Source: DAOMFB01 sp963801475 (GTDB taxonomy: Bacteria; Acidobacteriota; Thermoanaerobaculia; UBA5066). From it: a stretch of 64,000 nt of DNA. A program made the translations under genes and the position numbers. Below are positions 56,970-63,732 of this stretch, in pieces. The notes beneath the pieces were generated by a model that was not told the origin of the DNA, ran no database searches, and saw only the letters and a list, made by a program, of their open reading frames with translations. Position 1 is the first letter of the stretch; each line of letters begins with the position of its first letter. The DNA lies in assembly GCA_963801475.1 (NCBI GenBank), contig CAWDEX010000001.1, positions 1 to 64,000 on the forward strand, written 5' to 3'.

Positions 56970-58129
56970 TCAGCGTTACCGTCCATGTCGAACGCCGTCT
57001 CGACGACGGCTACCTTTTTCTTCCGGGCGGCAGGCTTCGGCTTGGACTTCGGCACGTCACGGACCTCGATCTTGTTGTAACCCTGACGGAAGTAGGAAAT
57101 CTCCGAACCCTCAATGAAGGTGTTCCGGACCAGCAACGTGCCGGTGGAACCGGTGACGCCTTCCAGTTTCGGCTTCAGAAGATCCTTGGCTTTCTTCGCC
57201 TCCGTCTCCTGCTTCGTGTACTGCCGATACAGGGTCGCGGCCTGAATGACCTCGGGGTCCTCGATCAGCCCGGACACGTCAGTGTCGGTGCCCCGGCAGA
57301 TCGTGGCGTACTCGCACCAGTTGAAGCACCAGTCGCGCGGCATTTCCCGTTCGGCGTCCTGCTGGTTCAGCACCGCGTAGATCACGTCGTTGACCCACTC
57401 GTTGATGAAGGTGATGACGTCGTCGGAGTACAGGTGGAACACACCGTGGGGGATGACGTCGCGGCCGGAGCGGTCGAAGAATACGTCCCCGATGACGATG
57501 GGGTAGTCCGGGTTCAACAGGCCCGCGTCGATTGCGCCCTTGGTGTAGCCGTGGAGCTGGTAAATCTGCTGACGGTTCGGGCCGAACTTCCGGATCGTCT
57601 CCAGCTCGGCCTTGGACTTGCCGTCCCAGATGCCTTGGATGTAGACCGGCTCGCCCTCGTAGTCGTCGGCGAGGGAGGCGTTGAACTCCTCCACACTCGC
57701 TGAGCCCTCCCACGGGATGAGGATGTCGCACGTGCCGGGGACTTCCATCTCGCCTTGAAGCGGGACGGTGAGCCGGTCCAGCGGCATGGCGAGCTTGACC
57801 TGTGTGCGCCACTGCGGGTGGTCGATCTGCAACTGCTTCTCGATGGCTTCACCGGCGATGGTCCCGAAGAACGCGGCGGTCTTGTCGCGGTCATCGGAGA
57901 ACGGGGTCTGCTTCATCATCAGCGCCGCGTACTGCTTGCAGTGCCCGAGGCTCGACATGCCAAGGTACATGTCCTGCTGTTGCTTGGACCGGGCGGTGGA
58001 ATTGGAGGCGTTCTGGATGCCGTCGTAGAACGCCTGGGCGGCGACCTGTCCGTAGGCTTCGAGGTCCAGTCCGATGTCCGCGTCGGGCAGGGCGAACGGG
58101 TCCTGATATTCGTCGAGCAGTTCGCTCAT
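56966..58129 (-). CDS. Cas4/RecB-like PD-(D/E)XK exonuclease, 387 aa
   Basis: SSLGHCKQYAALMMKQTPFS gives a first Cys and CFNWCEYATICRG three more, a Cas4-like iron-sulfur set. GEAIEKQLQIDHPQW, EVPGTCDILIPW, IWDGKSKAELE and QIYQLHGYTKGAI are the His, GxxD, (D/E)xK and QxxxY motifs of the nuclease. Such phage enzymes resect DNA ends for single-strand annealing. It lies two genes from the annealing protein, in the same operon behind promoter 4. Confidence 0.82.
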   Translation of the reverse strand: MSELLDEYQDPFALPDADIGLDLEAYGQVAAQAFYDGIQNASNSTARSKQQQDMYLGMSSLGHCKQYAALMMKQTPFSDDRDKTAAFFGTIAGEAIEKQLQIDHPQWRTQVKLAMPLDRLTVPLQGEMEVPGTCDILIPWEGSASVEEFNASLADDYEGEPVYIQGIWDGKSKAELETIRKFGPNRQQIYQLHGYTKGAIDAGLLNPDYPIVIGDVFFDRSGRDVIPHGVFHLYSDDVITFINEWVNDVIYAVLNQQDAEREMPRDWCFNWCEYATICRGTDTDVSGLIEDPEVIQAATLYRQYTKQETEAKKAKDLLKPKLEGVTGSTGTLLVRNTFIEGSEISYFRQGYNKIEVRDVPKSKPKPAARKKKVAVVETAFDMDGNAE

Positions 58130-58151
58130 GGTGCAGTCCTTTCAAGGGGTG

Positions 58152-58275
58152 TTTGGCATGGCCCGCAGGCCGGGTCGTTGCAGTGGGTTCGGGACCCCGC
58201 TCTCCGGCCTTCGCTCCCGGTCGGCTCAGGGGCCGATGTTAGGGAAGCCGGGTGACGTTGACGGGCCATGCCAAA
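58152..58275 (-). ncRNA. Candidate structured RNA enclosed by a 14-bp inverted repeat
   Basis: TTTGGCATGGCCCG (58152-58165) and CGGGCCATGCCAAA (58262-58275) pair perfectly around 96 nt that can form inner hairpins (CGGC-CCCTGA-GCCG among others). It fills the gap between the annealing-protein stop and the nuclease start. It may be a regulatory leader, an mRNA processing element or a small RNA. No known family was recognised. It could also act on the plus strand. Confidence 0.5.
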
Positions 58276-58298
58276 GATTATGGGGTGGGGCTACGACA

Positions 58299-58318
58299 AC
58301 TGATGGACGTCCATCACT
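58299..58318. promoter_or_regulatory. 20-bp palindromic operator, copy 31
   Basis: ACTGATGGACGTCCATCACT, overlapping the 3' end of the annealing-protein gene, upstream of the structured element. Confidence 0.85.
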
Positions 58319-59283
58319 CGTGGTGCCCGTCGGCGGCGGCGTACGCCTCAGCCTCAGCGGAGAAGTCCTGTTCCAGAATGGCCGGCGTGCCCTGATCCTG
58401 CTGGGCGAGGGCCGCGTAATCCACGCCTGCGGCCTGTTCCTGCTGTGCCGCCTGCTGGGCCTTCATGGTCAGCGCCCTCTGCACAAGCTCCTGAGCGGCG
58501 GCGTACTGTTCGGGGGTCTGCGCTGAGCCTTCCGGCGGGGTGGCACGGTGGACCTGCTGGACGACGGCGTTCGGGGTCTGGGCCGGTGCGCCCCAGATTT
58601 CCTCTTTCGCCTTGGCCGGGTCCACACCGTCGATGATGGCGGCAATGTACTCGACCTCGCGCTGTGCGGCGAGTTCCTTCTGGGCCTTCTGGTCCGGGTT
58701 CAGCGGGGGCCATTCCTGCCCGTCGGCGAGGACCACCTTCACGACGTCGCGCGTGGCACCGTAGTTGTAGAGGGACAGGCCGAACTGGGTGCCGAGGTTG
58801 ATGGCGCCCGCTTCAGCGCGTCGGACTCGGCGGTCTTGATGGCGAAGTCGCGGCACGTCGCCGACGTCTGGGCTGGCCCTGCGAGCAGGCGGCCCATTCG
58901 GAGTAGACGGCACCGAGCTGGTGGATGGAGAGCTTCATCCGGACCCGGGCGGTGACGCGGAAGTTCGCGGTGCCGAACGCGATCTGCCCGTCAGGGGCGT
59001 ACTCGATGGGCAGGACGCGCTTGCGTCGCCCCAGCCCTCGGTCTCGGGGACGTTGTTCTCGATCCGGACGATGTCGCATTCGTCGGCCTCGGCGCGAACC
59101 CGCCAAAGCCGAAGACCTTGATGAGGGTGGCTTTGACGTCCCACGCTTCAAGGTAGCGACAGGGAGGTGCGGCCCGTTGCCTTGCGGTTCGGCGATGCGG
59201 GCCGGGTTCAGGTCGGCCGTGAGCGCGGCGAGTTGGCGTGCGCTCAGTGGCCGGAGTTCGTGCTGGAGTTTTCACGTTCATTT
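58314..59283 (-). pseudogene. Rad52-like single-strand annealing protein, broken by about five indels
   Basis: Segments in order across frames: LSARQLAALTADLNPARIAE, YLEAWDVKATLIKVFGFGGF, RAEADECDIVRIENNVPETE, GTANFRVTARVRMKLSIHQL, CRDFAIKTAESDALKRA, INLGTQFGLSLYNYGATRDV. The ESDALKRAxxNLGxQFGLSLY signature is that of Rad52/22-type annealing proteins of actinophages. The C-terminal 150 residues are a Gln/Ala-rich linker. It anneals complementary strands after resection by the Cas4-like nuclease. The order is complete, so the indels are probably errors. Confidence 0.75.
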
Positions 59284-59309
59284 CAGTCCTTCGTGTTGGT
59301 AGTGTATTC

Positions 59310-59338
59310 ATCTTAGCACGTATCCGTATACGTGTCAA
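59310..59338 (-). promoter_or_regulatory. Leftward promoter 4
   Basis: Minus strand: TTGACA (59338-59333), 17-bp spacer CGTATACGGATACGTGC, TAAGAT (59315-59310). Shares hexamers and spacing with promoters 1-3 but has a GTATAC in the spacer. It drives the annealing protein, nuclease and downstream genes; an upstream terminator isolates it. Confidence 0.85.
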
Positions 59339-59403
59339 GTTCAATGTGCGGACAACTGTTAATCTGCGTGCGGCCCTCTATGGCCGCTCCAAGGCTTTCC
59401 CAA

Positions 59404-59434
59404 GGTCCGGGTGACACAATCCCCCACCCGGACC
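59404..59434 (-). terminator. Terminator after the dUTPase operon
   Basis: Perfect 10-bp stem GGTCCGGGTG / CACCCGGACC, 11-base loop, 18 bp after the 59452 stop in the leftward direction. It separates the dUTPase unit from promoter 4. Confidence 0.7.
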
Positions 59435-59451
59435 CCTGAAAGGCTCTCAGA

Positions 59452-59652
59452 TCAGTACGCGGCCCCTGCGAGGTCCATGCCGCACGCCTCGTAGAACCGC
59501 TGGAAGTTGAACATGGCATTGTTCACGGCCAGGTTCGACGCCACCACGACGATCATCGAGGCCCACACCTCGCGCTCCGGCGTGCCCTGTTCGGGACGGA
59601 CACCCTTGAAGTCGGCGGCGAGTGCGTTGTAGAACCGCTTGGTCAGCGCCAT
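59452..59652 (-). CDS. Hypothetical helical protein, 66 aa
   Basis: MALTKRFYNALAADFKGVRP, WASMIVVVASNLAVNNAMFN, FQRFYEACGMDLAGAAY. ATG at 59652 overlaps the dUTPase stop. Predominantly helical. Similar short proteins with FYxAxAxxxK occur in other actinophages without known role. Confidence 0.6.
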   Translation of the reverse strand: MALTKRFYNALAADFKGVRPEQGTPEREVWASMIVVVASNLAVNNAMFNFQRFYEACGMDLAGAAY

Positions 59653-60146
59653 CACTTGCCGTCCAATCCGGCGGCTCGCTCCTCGGCAGTCAGGTGCGCC
59701 CCGGTGCCGTACACTCCGGTGCCGGTCGATCCGAAGCCGCCCGTGCCACGTTCGGACGACGCCAGCTCGGCCTCGATGAACGCGACCGACGCGACCGGCT
59801 GGATGACCAGCTGTGCGATCCGGTCCCCGATGTTCCAGCGGAACTCCATGTCGCCGGCGTTCAGCAACAGCACCTTGATTTCCCCGCGGAATCCGGAGTC
59901 GATGACCCCGGCCATGATGTCGAGGCCGTGACGGAACGCCAGTCCCGAGCGGGGCTTGATGTAGCCGACGTAGCCCTCGGGGATGGCGACGGAGATGCCG
60001 GTTCCGATGAGCCTGCGCTGACCGGCCCGGATGTATCCGGCTTCGGCGGCGGACAGGTCGTAGCCTGCGTCCGACCGGTTGCCCTGCGACGGGATGGTTG
60101 CCGCCTCGTTGAGCCGTGTGATGGGCACGGCGATTGTTTCGTTCAT
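59652..60146 (-). CDS. dut: dUTPase
   Basis: 164 aa, start at MNETIAVPITRLNEAATIPS (60146). All five trimeric dUTPase motifs are visible: SDAGYDLSA, KPRSGLAFR, GVIDSGFRGEIKV, NIGDRIAQLVI and the C-terminal RGTGGFGSTG. It hydrolyses dUTP to dUMP, keeping uracil out of phage DNA and supplying a thymidylate precursor. A C-terminal extension (TGAHLTAEERAAG) follows motif five. Confidence 0.95.
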   Translation of the reverse strand: MNETIAVPITRLNEAATIPSQGNRSDAGYDLSAAEAGYIRAGQRRLIGTGISVAIPEGYVGYIKPRSGLAFRHGLDIMAGVIDSGFRGEIKVLLLNAGDMEFRWNIGDRIAQLVIQPVASVAFIEAELASSERGTGGFGSTGTGVYGTGAHLTAEERAAGLDGK

Positions 60147-60358
60147 GATTGCCTTCCTGTGGTGATTACTTCCCAGTCCACACCCAGCGCTGAGAGCGCC
60201 GTAATGGCATCCGGTTCTTTGAAAGCCCATTGCAGTGCGTCGCTGAGCGTCATTTCTTCGTCCAGATCATCCGTGGAGTAGCGCTCACCGATCTTGATGA
60301 CCGCGCTCGCATCCACATGATCCGGGATATTGACTTCAAAACTGAGACCAACTGTCAT
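60143..60358 (-). CDS. Hypothetical protein, 71 aa
   Basis: MTVGLSFEVNIPDHVDASAV, STDDLDEEMTLSDALQWAFK, SALGVDWEVITTGRQS. Coupled to dut by ATGA. Composition suggests a small alpha/beta domain. Not recognised. Confidence 0.6.
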   Translation of the reverse strand: MTVGLSFEVNIPDHVDASAVIKIGERYSTDDLDEEMTLSDALQWAFKEPDAITALSALGVDWEVITTGRQS

Positions 60359-60375
60359 TTTATTGCTCCCCAGAC

Positions 60376-60687
60376 TTACTCGATGAAAGTGACGTTGCCG
60401 TCATTATCAAAAAGTACCGTGCCCATGAAGGTTCTGATGGGAACCGACGTTGGATCGTCCTCATGCGGGGAGATGATGTAGCCGTCAGCCTTGGCCGCTG
60501 ACGGGTTCTTGTGTGCCCACGAGTGGTCCGCTCTGCATAGGCCCACAAGAATCCCGACTGCGTGTCCAGCCTCGCGCCGCCGTTGCCGGTGGTGGAGGTC
60601 GGTATATGCCACACCACACCTAGCGCATTGTCCGTTTTGACGCTCACGGACAATCTCCCGTGCCTTCGTGGGGATTTCGTTACTCAC
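60376..60687 (-). CDS. HNH endonuclease, 103 aa
   Basis: GTG start at 60687, inside operator copy 32. REIVRERQNGQCARCGVAYT, DLHHRQRRREAGHAVGILVG and LCRADHSWAHKNPSAAKADG form a compact HNH domain with CxxC, the HH pair and the last His. Of a different subgroup from the HNH genes at 25871 and 63729. Free-standing HNH proteins may be homing enzymes or act in packaging. Confidence 0.75.
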   Translation of the reverse strand: MSNEIPTKAREIVRERQNGQCARCGVAYTDLHHRQRRREAGHAVGILVGLCRADHSWAHKNPSAAKADGYIISPHEDDPTSVPIRTFMGTVLFDNDGNVTFIE

Positions 60688-60705
60688 TGATGTACGTCCA
60701 TCACT
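60686..60705. promoter_or_regulatory. 20-bp palindromic operator, copy 32
   Basis: ACTGATGTACGTCCATCACT; the HNH start codon (GTG, 60687-60685) overlaps its edge by two bases. Confidence 0.85.
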
Positions 60706-61000
60706 TTCTGGATTTCCTTGCGGCCCGGTATTCCGTCTCCGCAACACGGCACTTGAAGCAGATCGGCTCCCTGGCCCGTTCGTGCCTGCGGTATCCGGCG
60801 TGGGTGCCGCAGGGTTTGCGCCGCCGGGGAAGATGCTGGCCCCGGCGTTTCTCCCGGCGGTAGTGGCGCATGGAGACGCGGCACCGTTCACATATCTCGG
60901 TGCCGCGTCTCGTGTGCACTTTCACGCCGGAACCGCCGTACTTCCCGTTACAGCCCAAGGGGCGTGCTTCCGGGTTATGCGTCAGGTCCCACCGTGGCAT
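60701..61000 (-). CDS. Zinc-ribbon-type protein, 99 aa
   Basis: GCNGKYGGSGVKVHTRRGTE, ICERCRVSMRHYRREKRR, KPCGTHAGYRRHERAREPIC and FKCRVAETEYRAARK: two Cys/His clusters in a very basic protein. The CGTxAGYxRHxxxxExxCxxC pattern is common in actinophage proteins with unknown, probably nucleic-acid-binding function. Confidence 0.65.
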   Translation of the reverse strand: MPRWDLTHNPEARPLGCNGKYGGSGVKVHTRRGTEICERCRVSMRHYRREKRRGQHLPRRRKPCGTHAGYRRHERAREPICFKCRVAETEYRAARKSRK

Positions 61001-61507
61001 TACGGCAGTGCGCTCACGACTTTGCGGACCTCAGCGAACAGGCCCTCGTCCACGCCGACATCCATCATGATCGCCGCGAAGCTGGTCGTCACCGATGTCA
61101 CGGGACGCCTTGGCCGGTTTGAGCCGGGGCCGGTACGGGGATTCCTCCCGCCCGTTCACCCACTCCGGCAACACGTAAATCTCGTGCCGCTTCCGACGCA
61201 TCTTGATCCGCTTGATCTTCCCGGCCCGGTGCAGATGGGAGAACGCACTCGACACCTGACCGTGACCGATGCCCGTCAGGTCCTCGAACTCTGCGACCGT
61301 CATGCCCTCGGACTTCAGCGCCCCGAGCTGGGCGTAGGCGGCGCGCTGAACCAGTGAGGTGATGCCGGTGGCGTCGTTGTGTTCCATGCGTTCCCGGCTG
61401 GTGTCGTTCCCGGCGTGGCCGGAGCCGTGCCCGTTCGGGTACGGAATCATGAGGGGTTCCGTCATTGCTTTGATCCTTCGCGTGCCGTCGGGGTAGTCGT
61501 CACTCAT
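61000..61507 (-). CDS. Winged-helix regulator-like protein (frame change near 61105)
   Basis: TSLVQRAAYAQLGALKSEGM, TVAEFEDLTGIGHGQVSSAF and HLHRAGKIKRIKMRRKRHEI follow a MarR/DprA-type winged helix with basic wing. After the indel the frame continues TSVTTSFAAIMMDVGVDEGL, FAEVRKVVSALP to a stop that overlaps the next start. It may control the dUTPase operon or help replication. It is another candidate for palindrome binding. Confidence 0.6.
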
Positions 61508-61890
61508 GGGCGGCGCGTCGTCCAGGTGTAGGTGAAGTCGAGGACGCGCTGAGGCACGTCGGTGGCTTTCTCCTGATCCAGCGGACCCTGCTCGGGGCCG
61601 ACGACGAGCCAGTCCCCCACGAGCGGTGAGTGGTATTCGAGGATGCCGACGCCGTGCGCTTCGCCGTACAACTGCATCATCCGGGCATTGATCCGGTTGC
61701 TTGCGTCCTCATGGAGCAGGCCCTCGTCGTCGCCGTAAGCGTCACAGTCGCCCATGGCGAGGACGGTGAAGCACTGGGAGTCCGGGGCGACCAGCGGGTA
61801 GATGTTCGTGTACGTGGAGTTGTCGAAGTCGATGACCTCGACGGGCTTGGACTCATCGAAGGGGATGAGCACTGCCTTGATGGTAGCCAT
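61504..61890 (-). CDS. DUF3846-like protein, 128 aa
   Basis: MATIKAVLIPFDESKPVEVI, NIYPLVAPDSQCFTVLAMGD, CDAYGDDEGLLHEDASNRIN and GDWLVVGPEQGPLDQEKATD follow the DUF3846 pattern found in phages and actinobacterial plasmids (often near ardA-like genes). Function unknown. Coupled to the winged-helix gene by ATGA. Confidence 0.65.
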   Translation of the reverse strand: MATIKAVLIPFDESKPVEVIDFDNSTYTNIYPLVAPDSQCFTVLAMGDCDAYGDDEGLLHEDASNRINARMMQLYGEAHGVGILEYHSPLVGDWLVVGPEQGPLDQEKATDVPQRVLDFTYTWTTRRP

Positions 61891-61901
61891 GGTGGTTCCT
61901 T

Positions 61902-62096
61902 TCAGAATGAGATGAGCGCCTGAGTGATGGCTCCGGCGTCGTCGCGGGTAACGGCGACATCGAAAGCGGTGTTGTGGGTGGTGACCCGGTACTGGTCCGG
62001 TTCCTTGCGGACAGCGCCGACAATCTCGATGCCCTTGTTCTCCTCGAAGAACGCCTTGAATTCGGCCAGCTCAGCGGCCAGGGATTTCTTTGCCAT
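61902..62096 (-). CDS. Small hypothetical protein, 64 aa
   Basis: MAKKSLAAELAEFKAFFEEN, KGIEIVGAVRKEPDQYRVTT, HNTAFDVAVTRDDAGAITQA. Helix then beta-hairpin. Start follows operator copy 33 by 16 bp. Not recognised. Confidence 0.6.
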   Translation of the reverse strand: MAKKSLAAELAEFKAFFEENKGIEIVGAVRKEPDQYRVTTHNTAFDVAVTRDDAGAITQALISF

Positions 62097-62111
62097 GTGT
62101 TTTCCTTTCGT

Positions 62112-62131
62112 TGTGATGGACGTCCATCAGT
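62112..62131. promoter_or_regulatory. 20-bp palindromic operator, copy 33
   Basis: TGTGATGGACGTCCATCAGT, filling the gap between the primase-helicase stop and the 62096 start. Confidence 0.85.
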
Positions 62132-62133
62132 TC

Positions 62134-63732
62134 TTAGCCGATGACGTTCCCGTTGTCGTCAACCATGCACGGCATCCACATCCACTCGTCGGTGTTCTCT
62201 TTGCCCCAGCGGAGGTGGGTCGGGAACAGCCGGGACCGGACGCGGGGGAACCGGGTTTTCTGCCACTCGTACACGCCCTCGGTTTCCATCGGCAACAGGC
62301 CGTACCCGAAGTCGGGCCACTTCAGGAACGTCGAGGACCCATACGGGCGGACCGATCGCTTTGCCTCGCCCGGTCCACGGTGCGGGGCGTGGTGCTCCAT
62401 GATGAACGCCGTCCCCGCCACACCACGGGCATTGTTGATCGCGGTTTTCATCCGGCCCACCACGGCGTGCTCGGACAGGTCCCGGCTGGAGAGGTTGTAG
62501 AGCGGGCCGATGACGCAGAGGTCCGGCTTGTAGCCGTGCATCCGCTCCATCAGCCACGCCTCGCCCTCCTCGGAAGTGAGGTCCACGTCGTCGTCCCACG
62601 CCTCGATGATGGTCAACTGGCCCGGCTGGATCGGCCGGTCATGCCGTGCCGCGAGTCCGACGAAGTGCTGCCACTTGTCGAGGATCTGATCCGGGTGGTT
62701 CTCCGAGTCGATGACCACAACCTTCTGCGGCTCGATGGTCTGGAGCGTCCACGGGTGAATGCCTGCCGCCGCCTGAATGGCGAGTTGCTGGCACAGCGTG
62801 GACTTGCCGTGGCCCTCGTAGCCGGTAATCAGGAGCCGGTCACCACGGGCGAGGGTGCCCGGAATGACGTAGCTCGACGGCTTCACCACACGGGTGATGA
62901 CCTGAAGGATGTCCACGCCAAGGCTGACGCGCTTCTCCTCCTCATCCGGGACCGTCTCGATCAGCGAGTCGAGGGTGCCGCCGACGTTGAAGTGGTCGGT
63001 GACATCCTTCTGCCCGTTCATGGGTTCCTTCAGCGACACCGCACACCCCAAGGCGATGAGCTGTTCCCGCACGGCCCTGGCATGGGCACGTCCGGTGTTG
63101 TCGGCGTCGGCAATGATGACGACGTTCGCGCCGGCCAGCGTCTCCGAGTACGAGTCCTGCCATTTCCCGGCCCCCATCGGGGAGGTGGTGGCGCAGACCC
63201 CGGCACGCATCCTCAGTGTGTCGGCGTCCTTCTCGCCCTCGACGACGTAGATCACTTCGCCGTTGGCCTTCGCCCGAAGGATTTCCGGGAGGTGGTACAG
63301 GACGCGGCGGACCCCGTCCATGTTCCACTTCCACGGCTTCGGTCCGGGGATCGGTGCGCGCTGACGGAAGGTTTTCTTGCCCCCCGGCAACGGCACCCGC
63401 AACACCTCGAACAACAGCTCAGCGTTCTCATCGACGTAGGCGTAGACGTGGCTGGCGTTACCGGCCGGTGTCCATACCTCCTCGTCCCCGACGAAACTCT
63501 CATCCCGTGGGGCCATCAAATCCTGGGCACCGATCCCGCCGTAACGGGACTCGGCTTCGAGGATGGAGTCGATGGTGCAACCCGCATGACAGGTCAAGAG
63601 AACAGGATGCTTGTCCCCGAAGGTGACATGCAGTGATGCCGCGTTATCGTCATGTGCAGGACAGCGGCACATCGTCTGCTCACGATGCTTTGCGGCATCC
63701 ACTGCTTCCCGCAAAGTATCTACAGTCCTCAT
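62134..63732 (-). CDS. Bifunctional primase-helicase
   Basis: 532 aa, start at MRTVDTLREAVDAAKHREQT (63732). A zinc-binding primase domain (RCPAHDDNAASLHV and LLTCHAGC) is followed by a TOPRIM fold (VIYVVEGEKDADTL, VVIIADADNTG). A RepA/DnaB-type ATPase follows with Walker A ITGYEGHGKSTLCQQL, Walker B-like KVVVIDSENHPDQ and PDLCVIGPLYNL. It should lay primers and unwind DNA at the fork, working with SSB. The stop of the HNH gene upstream overlaps its ATG. A second, damaged copy of its first half lies at 1-939. Confidence 0.9.
   Translation of the reverse strand: MRTVDTLREAVDAAKHREQTMCRCPAHDDNAASLHVTFGDKHPVLLTCHAGCTIDSILEAESRYGGIGAQDLMAPRDESFVGDEEVWTPAGNASHVYAYVDENAELLFEVLRVPLPGGKKTFRQRAPIPGPKPWKWNMDGVRRVLYHLPEILRAKANGEVIYVVEGEKDADTLRMRAGVCATTSPMGAGKWQDSYSETLAGANVVIIADADNTGRAHARAVREQLIALGCAVSLKEPMNGQKDVTDHFNVGGTLDSLIETVPDEEEKRVSLGVDILQVITRVVKPSSYVIPGTLARGDRLLITGYEGHGKSTLCQQLAIQAAAGIHPWTLQTIEPQKVVVIDSENHPDQILDKWQHFVGLAARHDRPIQPGQLTIIEAWDDDVDLTSEEGEAWLMERMHGYKPDLCVIGPLYNLSSRDLSEHAVVGRMKTAINNARGVAGTAFIMEHHAPHRGPGEAKRSVRPYGSSTFLKWPDFGYGLLPMETEGVYEWQKTRFPRVRSRLFPTHLRWGKENTDEWMWMPCMVDDNGNVIG

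Noticed and set aside
58152..58275. The structured element as a tRNA or tmRNA
   Set aside because: No CCA-end acceptor arm and no canonical T loop on either strand; GGGTTCGGGACCC has the wrong loop residues.
955..62131. The palindromes as a CRISPR array
   Set aside because: Copies are hundreds to thousands of bases apart with genes between them, not regular short spacers, and no cas genes flank them (the Cas4-like protein is a lone nuclease).
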